Origin: Polytrichum commune
Lineage: Eukaryota; Streptophyta; Polytrichopsida; Polytrichales; Polytrichaceae
Direction of reading: 5' to 3'
Length of the DNA: 64,000 nt
Assembly (NCBI GenBank): GCA_950295325.1
Contig: OX485804.1
Span: 47,368,001 to 47,432,000 of the forward strand
The position numbers were made by a program, and so were the translations under genes. How positions within the stretch are numbered: the stretch's first letter is position 1; each line of letters opens with the position of its first letter. Below the pieces are notes generated by a model. That model made no database searches. It was not told where the DNA came from and saw nothing but the letters and a program-made list of their open reading frames with translations. This document shows positions 25,987 to 36,016 of this stretch, piece by piece.

Positions 25987-27021
25987 AGTTGGTCACATGG
26001 TGTATAGGTGCATCCAAGGTTTTCATATGAGTTTCATCATTCAACAATTTTTTTTTTTCCGCAAAACACAACATGCGATGTTGCATACACCAATGTGCAT
26101 TATATACTTAAGGTGAAATACGTATGTGACGTGTGCAAAGTGTATGTTTTGATGTTTGAGGGAGGTTAGAGAATGTGATTGGCTTGTGCAAGAACATGGA
26201 GTTGATTTTGAACTTGAGGTTGAAGTACATGTGTGAGGCAAAATGAGGAAAGGAGGATATGGGAAAAAAAGATTGACTTGTATATGGTTTTGAATTCTAG
26301 TGGGGAGAAAATGTGTGTTGGAAATGTGTTTTTGTGCTAGTTTATGGTGAAGATGTGGAAAATGTGTTATTTATGGAGGTGTTTTGTGGTGTTTTTCTTT
26401 TGATTTGGTGGGAGTGCTATGTATATGGGGTGTGACAACCATGCTTGTTCTAGGAGGGTTTGGTGAAATGTGAATGGTCTTTGGAATTTAGGTGGGTGTT
26501 GAAATTACATTGTAGACGGATCAAGGTTTTGGCAATTTGGGATTGGATGCAAGCTTGGTATTTTAAGACCATGTAGGGTTAATGACCGCCGTTGATAGTG
26601 GTTGTGTATTTAACCAACCCTTAATAAAAAAAATAATGTACCATTTAAGGTATGACTTAGTTGAGTTTCCATACGTGCATACATGTGATGTATTCTAGGA
26701 GGAGGGATGTTGCATTCATACCAAAGTTATCATGTGGTAGTTGTGTAAGGATATTTGGTGAGCTATTGGGGATTCTACTCACTGATTTGGTGAGTTGGAT
26801 GAGGATTTTGTCGAGTCTAATGATGTTTGGCTTGGGAAAGGGAGTAGTGTAGAATGCATATGCAATTCTTGAATGGATAACTATGATAATTATTTTAAAT
26901 TTTTGTATGATTGTGGTAGGTGACAATAATAATGCTTTGCATTGGGTTTCAATTTTTGATGTAGTAACTTGTTTTTGTATATGCCATTTCAAGGTGGGCA
27001 TGACTTGCATGACTTGCATGC

Positions 27022-28978
27022 TTAGATGTGTGTATGATTCAATTTGTAATCATACATGAAATTGGTTGCCTTGTACATGATGTAAGATGCTTGGAGGTAG
27101 CCTTTGAAGATATGGGGGGGGGGGATGATATTCACTAGGGCACTTGGTGAGAGCACATTTAGATAGGCTGAGGTCCATGCCGGCCCATTCTGCAATGAGC
27201 TATATATTTTATATTTGGGGTTGCATATTATGTATTTTATCAATGAGTAAGGCTATGTCATCTGCATAGGTTGTGGTGTGACATTCAATGTTGGAGGTGT
27301 GGAAATGGTATTTGTACGAGTTTTGTCCAAGCCATCAGAGAAGTGGCTCAAGAAATATGATAAAACAAATATGGACTCAACATGTTTTCTTGTGTGGTAC
27401 CTATATGGATGTGTATGGGATGGGCGCTTCCAAGTGTCGCTCTATAAAATGACGTGGTGGCTTACATGTGAAGATTTCCTATGATTTCGACTACATCATT
27501 GGGATTACCTAAATCAAATATGATGGCAGGGAACTTGGCTTGGTTAATGGGTTCAAATGCATTGCCAAAGTCAATATTTGTGATGAAGATGTCTTTCTTT
27601 GTGAGTCTAGCATCTTCTAGTGCTACCAATATAGTTTGTATTTGACCAGTGTTGCATTGGGTTTTGAATCCTTCATGAGTTTGGTGGAATCTCTTATGAG
27701 TTTCACCAAAAAAATGACAATAGGGTGGTGAGAGTAATGGTGTATAGCTTATAGATTGTGCATGTTAGTGCAATGGGCCAATAGTTTGGTTAGATCATGG
27801 GGCTTTCTTTTGTGTAACAAAATTATTCTATTGGGTGCAGAAATTTTCTTTAATTATTTCTCGTGGGTTGGATATTATTGATCCATTGGTTTTTTAAGAC
27901 ATTTGAGGGTGCAATATGATGAGTTGGAGAAGATTTGTTTGAGTATATGCTTGGGTTTAGAGTTGAGTGTGAAATGGTAATTATGACAATTTTTTTTGCA
28001 ATTGATGTGGTTATAATTGTAGTGGCTTGAGCTTTGGCTTGTTTGGTGATATCAATGAGGATTCTCAACCAAACATTGGTGAGTGATATGTGTGGTGGTG
28101 GTCGTGGTGGTGGTCGTGGTGGTGGTCGTGGAGGGGGGGGGGGGGGATTGTGTCTCTGGGTTTTGCAAAGATTTGTAGAATTTCATGGGTGTTGTTGCTA
28201 GTTTGCGGGGTGTTAATTTCATTGTTCTCATGGCTTTCCTTAGGGTGCGAATGTGTGGATGTGTGGTTTAGTTGTTTTTGTTGTTTTTGTTGTTTCCAAG
28301 GTAGGAAACTACCTTGGAGTTTGGTTCATGAAGTGAGGGTTGTGGTGGTTTTGCAAAGCATGTGGTGTCAACACAATCGTTAAGGGTGGTAATGAGTTTG
28401 TGCACCTCTAATTGGACATATTTCCGCAAATTTAGGGGTACGTTTTTGTGGATATGAATATGTTAGGGAGAGTTAAGGTATCATTATGGATTATTTCATT
28501 GAATTTGGTGTTTGAAGTTTGGATTGTGGCTTCTGGGATTGGGTTGAGTAGCTTGGGTGTGTGATTTGTGGGGTACTGCCCTAGGGCTTTATGAATGATA
28601 AAATTTGGTGATGGGGAAGTGTTCAAAGTTGTGTGCGGAAGAGGTATCTTTGGAACATGTGAAGTGTGTATGTGACTTGTTGGTGTAGAAACCATCTATA
28701 CGGCTAGTGGATGTGCAATTTTCCCCTCTTTGTCTTGAGAAATGAGTGTTGGTGGGGATGGGTTGTAAGTTTAGGGTTGTCCTGAAGTGTGCCCATGTCA
28801 AGAATGTTATACCATCATGGCAGTTGAGAATGCCACCTTTGGCCTTACTAAAACCTTTATCAATTATGTTACATTCTCCCATGAGGGTGTGGAAGGATGC
28901 GGAGACATGATCTTGTGTATAGCATGTGTTCATTTTTGTGATTGCAATTTTGAAGGCAAGGGTGTGTGCAGGGAACAT
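27022..28978 (-). mobile_element. Decayed LINE-type retrotransposon (endonuclease and reverse transcriptase core)
   Basis: On the minus strand 28978-28589 shows an APE-type endonuclease pattern: TLMGECNIIDKGFSK, a Gly-Gly pair, W-A-H-F-R-T-T-L-N-L and finally SRIDGFY. At 27655-27487 a reverse-transcriptase block reads GFKTQCNTGQIQTILVALED then ITNIDFGNAF, where the last D is the first catalytic Asp. At 27268-27257 the codons spell YADD within TYADDIALL, the second catalytic box. The order endonuclease to reverse transcriptase along the minus strand is that of a plant L1-like LINE. Frames are broken repeatedly, so it is inactive. The full element probably extends to about 30.3 kb on its 5' side and to about 25.6-26 kb on its 3' side, but ends and target duplications were not recognised. 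A GGTCGT-repeat and G-run at 28094-28145 interrupt it. Confidence 0.7.
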
Positions 28979-30027
28979 GGATTTAGAGGTGACTCATTTT
29001 TTGTGGTCTCTACAATTTGTAATGTTGGCGTGGAGAAAGACACCATAGAGGGGAAATAAGGATTTCCCATGTTGCCAAAGAGGCAATTGTGACAAACACA
29101 AATTGGATGTTTGGACAAGGCTTTGCAAATTTGTAGTACTCCATCTTCATGCCTTTGTAATATGTTGGTGTTGTGGTGTTGACAGTGAGGGTTGTAACAA
29201 ATCTCCCAATGAGTGGTATTCCGCAAACATGTACTTTGAGGTTATCCCATGTCTCTATGAGCTATATATTTTTTCCACTTTGGCTTGCACCATCTCCATC
29301 CAACAAAAGGATAATAACTCTTATCACTTTTGAGCAAGGCATTAGTGTCATTTTCTAGGTTTTTGAAGCTATTTTTTGCAATACCGCACCATTTTTGTAA
29401 GCAAGGTGCATCATTATATTGATGACGGTGATGACTGTGTTGCTGAGGTTTATTTCCATGGCATTCAATTATTCATTGTGAAGAGTTATTACCTCCGTTT
29501 TGTGAAGTTGGATCCATGTTCAAAATGAATGGAGATTTGGAAGTCGTGCGCAAGCCCAGTGACCACATTTGTGGGATGGTGTGATGTAATTTGTGTGAAG
29601 TGGAGGGTGTGACCTAGCACACCATCTAGACGTAGAGGGGAAGAGTTTTTGAGGAACATTTTGGAAAGCATGCTTACGTAAGAGCATTAGTTATGCTTTT
29701 GTTACAAATTGCCCATTTGGAGTAGAGTATCTATGCTTTGTGTTTCCGTAAGTATGAGGTCTCCTTGTGATATTGATTCTTTTTGTGCCGTGGCGAGTTT
29801 GTGCCATAATAGGGATTTCAAGTGATTTTAGGACGTGGGTGCTTCAAGGGTGATGGAAACTCAAGCCCAAGTTTGTTGTGAATGGGTTTCTATATTGGAA
29901 GGTTGGGCCTGGGGGGCATGGTAATGGGCCTGCAAAAAGAGCCACGGTGAGGAGAGGAAATTTGGGCTTGATTGTGGGACTTTAGTTTCCTTGAGATTTG
30001 GTGTGAGGGCCATGGGCTAACAGTCTC

Positions 30028-30676
30028 CATGGGCACCATCCCATACTCGCATGAACCTAGGTGTTAGGGTTAGTAGTAGTGTGGATGCCTAGTGGGGTGG
30101 CTACGGCGTGTGAGGAGATGGGGTGACTGCAAGGGCACTTCACCATAGGGGTGAGGTAGTGGCTTGCATACCATTTGGAGGAGGTACTTGAACTTGTGTG
30201 GAAGGGGGATGATTGAGGAAAAACATTGTTGATATCCACGTCAAGGGTTTGAACCCAAGCAAGGTCGTTTTTGGCAAATAGCTCCGGTGCGGGGCTCAGT
30301 CCATGTTGATATCTAGTCTTAAAATTTGCTACATATGCTTTTGGAAATATTTATAGGATGTCAAGTTGTCATCCTTAAGTGAATGTAATAAGGGAGTGCT
30401 ACCCTTGGTGCATATAATTGTGGCTTGAGGACTGTGTGCAAGGTTGCATGAGTTGGCGGTGAAATTTTGCATGTGCTTAGGGGGCTAATTTTAGGAGCAT
30501 TCTTAGACCAAACTATGAGATCAAGTTGTGCACTATGGAAACAAACAAAATATAAAGAGTAAGACTTGTAGATGTTGGCTTACTAGCTGTGAGTCTTTGT
30601 GTTGAGTGGTGAGGAAATTCTTATGCTCCCTTTGAGCGGTGCAATAGTGTTATGAGGTTTTGTTGAGTGTGTGGTG
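30028..30676. repeat. Repeat block A, copy 1
   Basis: This block is found again at 37900-38536 in the same orientation, with roughly 3-5 percent differences and one ~13 bp deletion (the GAGGAGATGGGGT stretch after GCGTGT in this copy). It adjoins the decayed LINE and may be its 5' part. In this copy it is separated from block B by about 1.6 kb; in the second copy block B follows directly. Confidence 0.85.
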
Positions 30677-31610
30677 CAAGGCACAATGTTAACAAGTTGG
30701 TGGCCACACGATTATTATGAGTGGGTTTGGGGTTGTGTGCATTAAGTGGCTTTGTGGCGAGAGACATGAGTTGTCAAATATTGGTGAGGTGGGGGGAGAG
30801 GATTGAGGTGGGTGTGATGGGCTTCTTGGTGGTATGTTGAATATAGAATGTTGGCAATGCAAAGAATGGAGGATTCATGTGCATGGTGCATTAGTGTACA
30901 TAAGGTAGAGTTTTTTTAAGGGACTAGAATATGAAGTGTGTAGCATTTATGAATGTGTGCAAAAGGTAGGCGTAGGGGGTTTTTGCCCATGTGCAATAGA
31001 GTAGGAAGCAGGTGCAACCTAGAGTGGGATGTGTGCGTGTAAGCCATGGATTATGGTTCATCATGTCAGTGTGGAGTTGGAGGTTGGTGATGTTGCCTTT
31101 TGCTCAACTTTGTTGTGGATGAATAAAGGATTTGATTTATAGGCTCTACGTTTGTCAACGGGAGTCGTTGGTGTTGCTTGTGAATGCGTTGTTGATTATG
31201 TGTCTTTGTTGAGTTTAGCAGTTGTGTTGGGCAACATGGGTGTAGCAATGGTCGGTGCACTTGTTTGGCAAAGGTAGTTGTGTTCTTAGTTTATTGTTTA
31301 TTGTTTGGGTGTTGCTTGTGCAAGGCGTTGTATGTAGGTTGTGATGCTTCTTGCGTCTTTTGCTTCCTTAACTAGCTACATGTTTGCTTTGGCCAACTTG
31401 TTGTGTAGAATGTTTGGTTTGCTTCTTTCCATGTATTGTGGAGATCTCCGGGACCATCAATCAAGTTCACTATGCTCTTACATGTGAAAATCTATTTGGC
31501 TACTATGCTTTGTCATGAACAAAGTATACAATAATCCGTATGATCTATGTAAATTGGAACACCCAAAGAGAGAGTGAGACGATGCCAACCTAATGTTGGT
31601 GTCAATGAGG
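30677..31610. other. G/T-rich repeat-like sequence without gene
   Basis: No recognisable coding region. The plus strand is rich in GTG, TTG and GGT, as in the LINE to its left, and the minus strand carries short Asn/Thr/Pro-rich frames with no motif. It is missing between blocks A and B in the copy at 37.9-38.7 kb. Confidence 0.35.
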
Positions 31611-32060
31611 GATGCAAAGCATACAATGTCCATTTAATGCCTAGGTACCTTAACCAAAGAAAGCAAGAAGCATGCAACTATTACACTAAATATGCCAATT
31701 AGTGAGGTTGGTACTAATTCAAGTCACATGCACAATCTAGCCAAATCTCAAAGTTACTCAGGGCTGAATTTTTTTATTGAGTGACACTAAATCCATGAAT
31801 ATGTGCTCATTTACCATAGATTTTAAGACAATGGGTGCATAGCATACAATGTCCACTTGATGCTTAGGTACCCCAACCAAAGAAAACAAGAAACATGCAA
31901 CTATTACACTAAATACACCAATTAGTGAGGTTGGTACTGATTCAAGTCACACACACAATCTAGCCAAATCTCAAAGTTACTCAGGGTTGATTTTTTTAAA
32001 TTTTTTTGCTGAGTGACACTAAATTCATGAATATGTACTCATTTACCATAGATTTTAAGA
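31611..32060. repeat. Tandem duplication, unit about 223 bp
   Basis: Two copies, about 31611-31828 and 31834-32060, share CATACAATGTCCA near the start, ACTATTACACTAAATA in the middle and ATTTACCATAGATTTTAAG at the end. They differ by a few percent plus a short T-rich insertion in the second. Confidence 0.9.
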
Positions 32061-32281
32061 ATGTGATTAGTGTGTGCCACGTGCTTGTCAGTGAATAATG
32101 CCAAGTACCAGGATTTTCATGCCAATGCCGGTACTTGCATGCCAAGTGCTAATAGTTTCATTCCAAGTGTCGGGATGAACAATGCTTCCTAGATCTTTTG
32201 GTGGCACTAATTGCATAGCAAAGGAATTTAGTATCACCTTCACTAATTTTCCAATCTCACCAATTGGTATATTTAGTGTAA
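31682..32281. mobile_element. Candidate terminal-inverted-repeat element of about 600 bp
   Basis: The left end TTACACTAAATATGCCAATT and the right end, read in reverse complement as TTACACTAAATATACCAATT, form an imperfect terminal inverted repeat of about 28 bp. The ends resemble the ACTAAAT-type ends of the small MITEs at 47-55 kb. It has no coding capacity, and the tandem duplication listed above overlaps its left end. No convincing target duplication could be seen. Confidence 0.45.
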
Positions 32282-32305
32282 ATAACACAAATGAATATTA
32301 AAATG

Positions 32306-32470
32306 ACAACCTTGATTGTTCGGTACATTCAATTTAATTTCAACAGTCATGATTGTCCAAGGAATGTGCACATGACATATAGGTCCCCACCCTACTTCTT
32401 ATGCCTTTCCACCCAATCACATGTTCCTCTCATTGGTTGCTACTATTTTTCATCATTTTTTTTATGAGTC
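32306..32470. repeat. Repeat block B, copy 1 (165 bp)
   Basis: The 165 bp from ACAACCTTGATTGTT to TTTTTTTATGAGTC recur at 38539-38703 in the same orientation with about 7 substitutions. The two copies flank the duplicated HAC fragment and block A copy 2. The final ATGAGTC is shared with the HAC sequence at 2649-2655, exactly where the HAC copy begins. Confidence 0.9.
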
Positions 32471-32538
32471 ATGGAGGTCATTCAGTTGTTGCCATTTCCA
32501 GGTGTAGGAATCATGTTACTCAAACCCCCACCTCCAGC
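32464..32538 (-). pseudogene. HAC duplicate, short part beyond the hAT insertion
   Basis: These 75 bases match HAC 2649-2723 (third coding exon) almost perfectly; one visible difference is C at 32482 against A. The last eight, CCTCCAGC (32531-32538), are the left target duplication of the hAT element. The piece is continuous with the larger duplicate at 33965-37904 once the hAT element and one copy of the target site are discounted. Confidence 0.95.
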
Positions 32539-32731
32539 CAGTGTTCAAGATTGAAGCCCTCATATGAGTTTCATTTTGAAGGGCTCTAAAATTTGAGCCC
32601 TTCGGTTGAAGGGCTAGTTCAAATTCAAGACGTCAATTCAGTAATATAGAAATAAAATATAAAAAACTCATATTAAACTTATGCATGATTTATATGGTGC
32701 ATGCTTCCAATACAATGTGAAGAATTAAGAA

Positions 32732-33202
32732 TCAACCATCTAACTCCACCTCTTCTAGTGATAATGCCCTACGCTTGTTGGTTCTTGTGCCAATTTTCCA
32801 AGATTCAAAAATACTATCCCAATCCATGAATTCAACTCCTAACCCATTTAGACTAACCCTCATTAAAGCATCTAGTGTGTCAAGGTTGAGTCTAGTTCTC
32901 CTTTCACTCTTAACCCAATTTTGGTTTGAAAAACCACGCTCACAAACAGCAGTGCTAGTTGGGATCACAAGTATGGCTTGCCATAGCGACATCATAGTTG
33001 GCCAATTAATCATGAACTCTTGGTCATTGCCACAAAAAACCCAAGCTTCTTGCATACTTCGGCGTTCACAAACGGAACATAACATCTCCACGAATTCTAG
33101 CAATTCCGCATTGCATTGATTAACAAGGTCATCGCTCCAACGGAAATGTTTCACCAACCGGTTCAACCATTGTTCCGTTAATGTCCCTCTGTCACCCCAC
33201 AA
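32732..33202 (-). pseudogene. hAT transposase C-terminal exon (dimerisation domain)
   Basis: A 156-codon frame inside the hAT element. Its C-terminal half has the classic hAT dimerisation block: WPTMMSLWQAILVIPTSTA, CERGFSNQNWVKSERR, then RLNLDTLDALMRVSLNG. The N-terminal BED finger and most of the RNase-H-like catalytic core are missing; sequence upstream of about 33200 looks like intron and an internally duplicated non-coding region. It could still be transcribed from the minus strand but cannot make a working transposase. Confidence 0.9.
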
Positions 33203-33796
33203 AAAACATTCATTCGTGATTAGCCTGTGAATTACATCACAAACCTTTAAATTTGTAGACCCAAATCAACACTGATTTCACATTGATTGAATCACATCAC
33301 ACTACAACACTAACTCAATGCTTACCAAAGAAAGGGTTGGATTCCAATCTTTTGCAAGACCTAAAAAGTTGAATTCCAAGTCAGATCGATGTTGAATGAA
33401 TCATTTGCTAGGTGTTGAGGTTGTCACTGTAACGACCTCCACGACTGTGCTTCCTTCCCCTAATGCACTCGCAGCTGCAATTGCACTAATTGATGATCCT
33501 TTCAGAACCCCACCATCATGCTCCACCACTACCAGTGTGCTGGCCTTCACCCCACAAAAAACATTCATTCGTGATTAGCTTGTGAATTACATCACAAACC
33601 TTTAAATTTGTAGACCCAAATCAACACTGATTTCACATTGACTGAATCACATCACACTACAACACTGACTCAATGCTTACCAAAGAAAGGGTTGGATTCC
33701 AATCTTTTGCAAGACCTAAAAAGTTGAATTCCAAGTCAGATCGCTGTTGAATGAATCATTTGCTAGGTGTTGAGGTTGTCACTGTAGCGACCTCCT
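33193..33796. repeat. Internal duplication within the hAT element
   Basis: About 250 bp beginning CACCCCACAAAAAACATTC at 33193 recur from 33547, 354 bp downstream, ending near GTAGCGACCTCC. About 105 bp of unduplicated sequence lie between. The copies differ at only a few positions, so the duplication is fairly recent. Confidence 0.9.
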
Positions 33797-33948
33797 CGTC
33801 ACTGTAGCGCTACAGTGTTGACGGGTGTAAAAATTTTGAGGACGTCAAGTGAAGTTTTCATTTTGTGTTTGGGGTTGCATTTTGAAGGGCTGTTTTGAGA
33901 GAGGTATATTTTGAAGGGCCAAATCGCGTTTGAAGGGCATTGAAGACT

Positions 33949-36016
33949 TCAATCTTGAACACTGCCTCCAGCACCTGACTGCATAAGATTCCCAGTGCTT
34001 CCAGGGGTGGGCATCATTGCAGAGACCCCGCCTGGGGTTGGCATCATGCTGCTCCCATTGCCAGGTGTAGGCATCATATTGGATGCAGTTCCAGGTGTTG
34101 CAATCATGTTGCCCAAGGGGGCAGAAGAAGCCACAGAATGTGGTTGCTGCTTGGGCACCATGCGCCTTGCAACGGACTGCAGCCGTTGCTCCAAGGTCTT
34201 CAGGTCAGCATACTCTTCCTGCATACATGAAAAGTCAAGATCAGCACCAAAGCAAGACAATAACTCAACGAGCATATTTGGTTGTAATGTAGACTGTTAC
34301 ATGATACATGAGGTAATCCAGTCCCTCAGAATCAACAAACTTGGCTCCCTTTTATAAACATTTTGACAATTAGCCATATTGTTACACTTCCTCCAATATC
34401 ACCGAGCTAACTTCCTCAAAACCTCTTAATCCATGTGTAGGTTCAATCAGGTCCTGCTTGCAACTGCCCATGTCTGCCACAACATGGATACTGGTCCAAA
34501 AAGCAAGGTGAGTTTGAGACTTATTCATTCTAAGTTCTCTAAAAGCCACACCTCTTCTGTTCAACACAAAATCAGTCTAAAGATGTACACCCACCTTGCT
34601 GGCTGCATTCTTGTACAGAGCTTCCTCCAATCGCTTCACAAAATCAGGCAGCTTTTGCTGCCACTCAGGGGTCACATGAGGCTTTCGATTTCTGAAAAGC
34701 TGAAGTCTGCAGGTTATGCATGCAAAGTAGAAATTTAGTCAATAACTTCTCAATACCAACAGATATAAACCTCATTCTTCTTCAACGTCTATCCATGTAT
34801 GCCACAGTTTTGAAAGCTGGCAAAACTATTCAATGAGGATGCATCGCAGACACTACTACCAAAGGAGGTCATGCTATATTAAACTGCCAAAACTGTGCAG
34901 AGAACATGAATATAAGGACATGTGAAAACTTCTACCTACACCATGCCAGACACAAACCACTTCCATGATTTGTTGTGTTCGTATCCGAGCATGTGGTTTC
35001 CATACAGGAAAACGAACCTCATGCACGAGAAAGAGAGAGAAAGATGCAGGACCAGACTCTTACTCAGGCACCACAATAAGCCTAACATGCACAATTTTGC
35101 ACATCTCAAACATTTCAAAGAAATGAATCCATATTCCTCGGAAAAGAGGAACTACCATTTAAAATTGATTCCTCTACTTGAGCTGTAAACTTATTCTACC
35201 AGATAAATTGCATATAGACCATTTCAATTAACAATCTACTGCTCTTAAGGAATAGAAAATCTCCAAGAGTTATAAGGAAATTGGTGCAATTTAAAATCGT
35301 GGCTTGACTTTCATCCTTAGCAGATGCATTTATTTTTCTGTCTACCTACTACAGAGTATTTTCACTTCAATGTTCTTATATATTCCTACATACACGATCA
35401 ATCTCAAGACTAAGACCTTGTTTGGGCGCTTCTTGCTGGAATAATTCAAATTAACTGGATGATCTTGTCGCTAAGATGTATATATTTGCAACATAAATCG
35501 TGTCATGAGAAACCCATCCTGAATATAGGTATTCTGCATAATTGCTCATGATCATGGGCAAGCTTTCCAATATTGTCGTACTAGGAGATGCAGGAAAGTA
35601 ATTCCAATCGACATGAGTTACTGATCTGCATCTTGTGGAAAAGGCATTAGCCCCCGCTCATAAAATGGTGTTCACCAGATGAAGCCACCTATTTGAGACA
35701 AAGACAAGAAACTAATATCTGCCATTGCAGAAAGAACCTCAGAACAAAAGCAGCCAGAAGATGGTAGCCGAAGCTTTTTGAGCACAAGCGGTGGAGCAAA
35801 GCTGCTGACAATGAGCTGGCCCCTCCTAACCAACATCAAGGTCTACAACAAAGGCACTCACATGTTGTCAACAACATGTCGACGAAGACCGGTATCCTGT
35901 TCCCAGCGCTGCCATGTGCTTTGCAATCCAGGGGTATTTGTAGTATTTCCATTCTGCTGTTGCCCGCGACCTGCCTGACCTGGAGCTTGCCCTGGAATCT
36001 GTGTCTGTGTCTGCAT
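33949..36016 (-). pseudogene. Truncated duplicate of HAC 5' coding exons (KIX-like domain only)
   Basis: The coding exons 36016-35862, 34706-34595 and 34218-33949 correspond to HAC exons 4767-4613, 3457-3346 and the start of 2969-1943 at a constant offset of 31249. Start codon, splice donors and acceptors and frame are all kept. The third exon runs into the hAT element at 33964, where the frame ends at a TGA at 33949-33951 after the new tail SVQD. The predicted product is about 178 residues: the N-terminus, the whole KIX-like domain and four of the M-x-x-TPG motifs, but no Gln-rich or catalytic parts. Whether it is expressed is unknown; the duplicated leader and promoter region lies just upstream. 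It may equally be a dead fragment. Confidence 0.85.

Larger units (their letters stand above)
32539..33964 (-). mobile_element. hAT-superfamily DNA transposon, internally deleted (1426 bp)
   Basis: Both ends carry the 18-bp perfect terminal inverted repeat CAGTGTTCAAGATTGAAG. It is flanked by an exact 8 bp duplication, CCTCCAGC, at 32531-32538 and 33965-33972, and the empty site is visible in the parental HAC gene at 2716-2723. TIRs starting CAGTG, an 8-bp duplication and an hAT dimerisation domain inside identify the superfamily. GAAGGGC words repeat near both ends, as expected of subterminal binding sites. Only the C-terminal exon of the transposase remains, so the element is non-autonomous. 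Confidence 0.95.

Noticed and set aside
28090-28383. Trp/Gly-rich open frame
   Set aside because: It is driven by a GGTCGT repeat and G-run interrupting the decayed LINE.
30246-30258. B-box-like GGTTTGAACCC
   Set aside because: No A-box or tRNA-like structure nearby; it is shared by both copies of block A and is probably part of that repeat.
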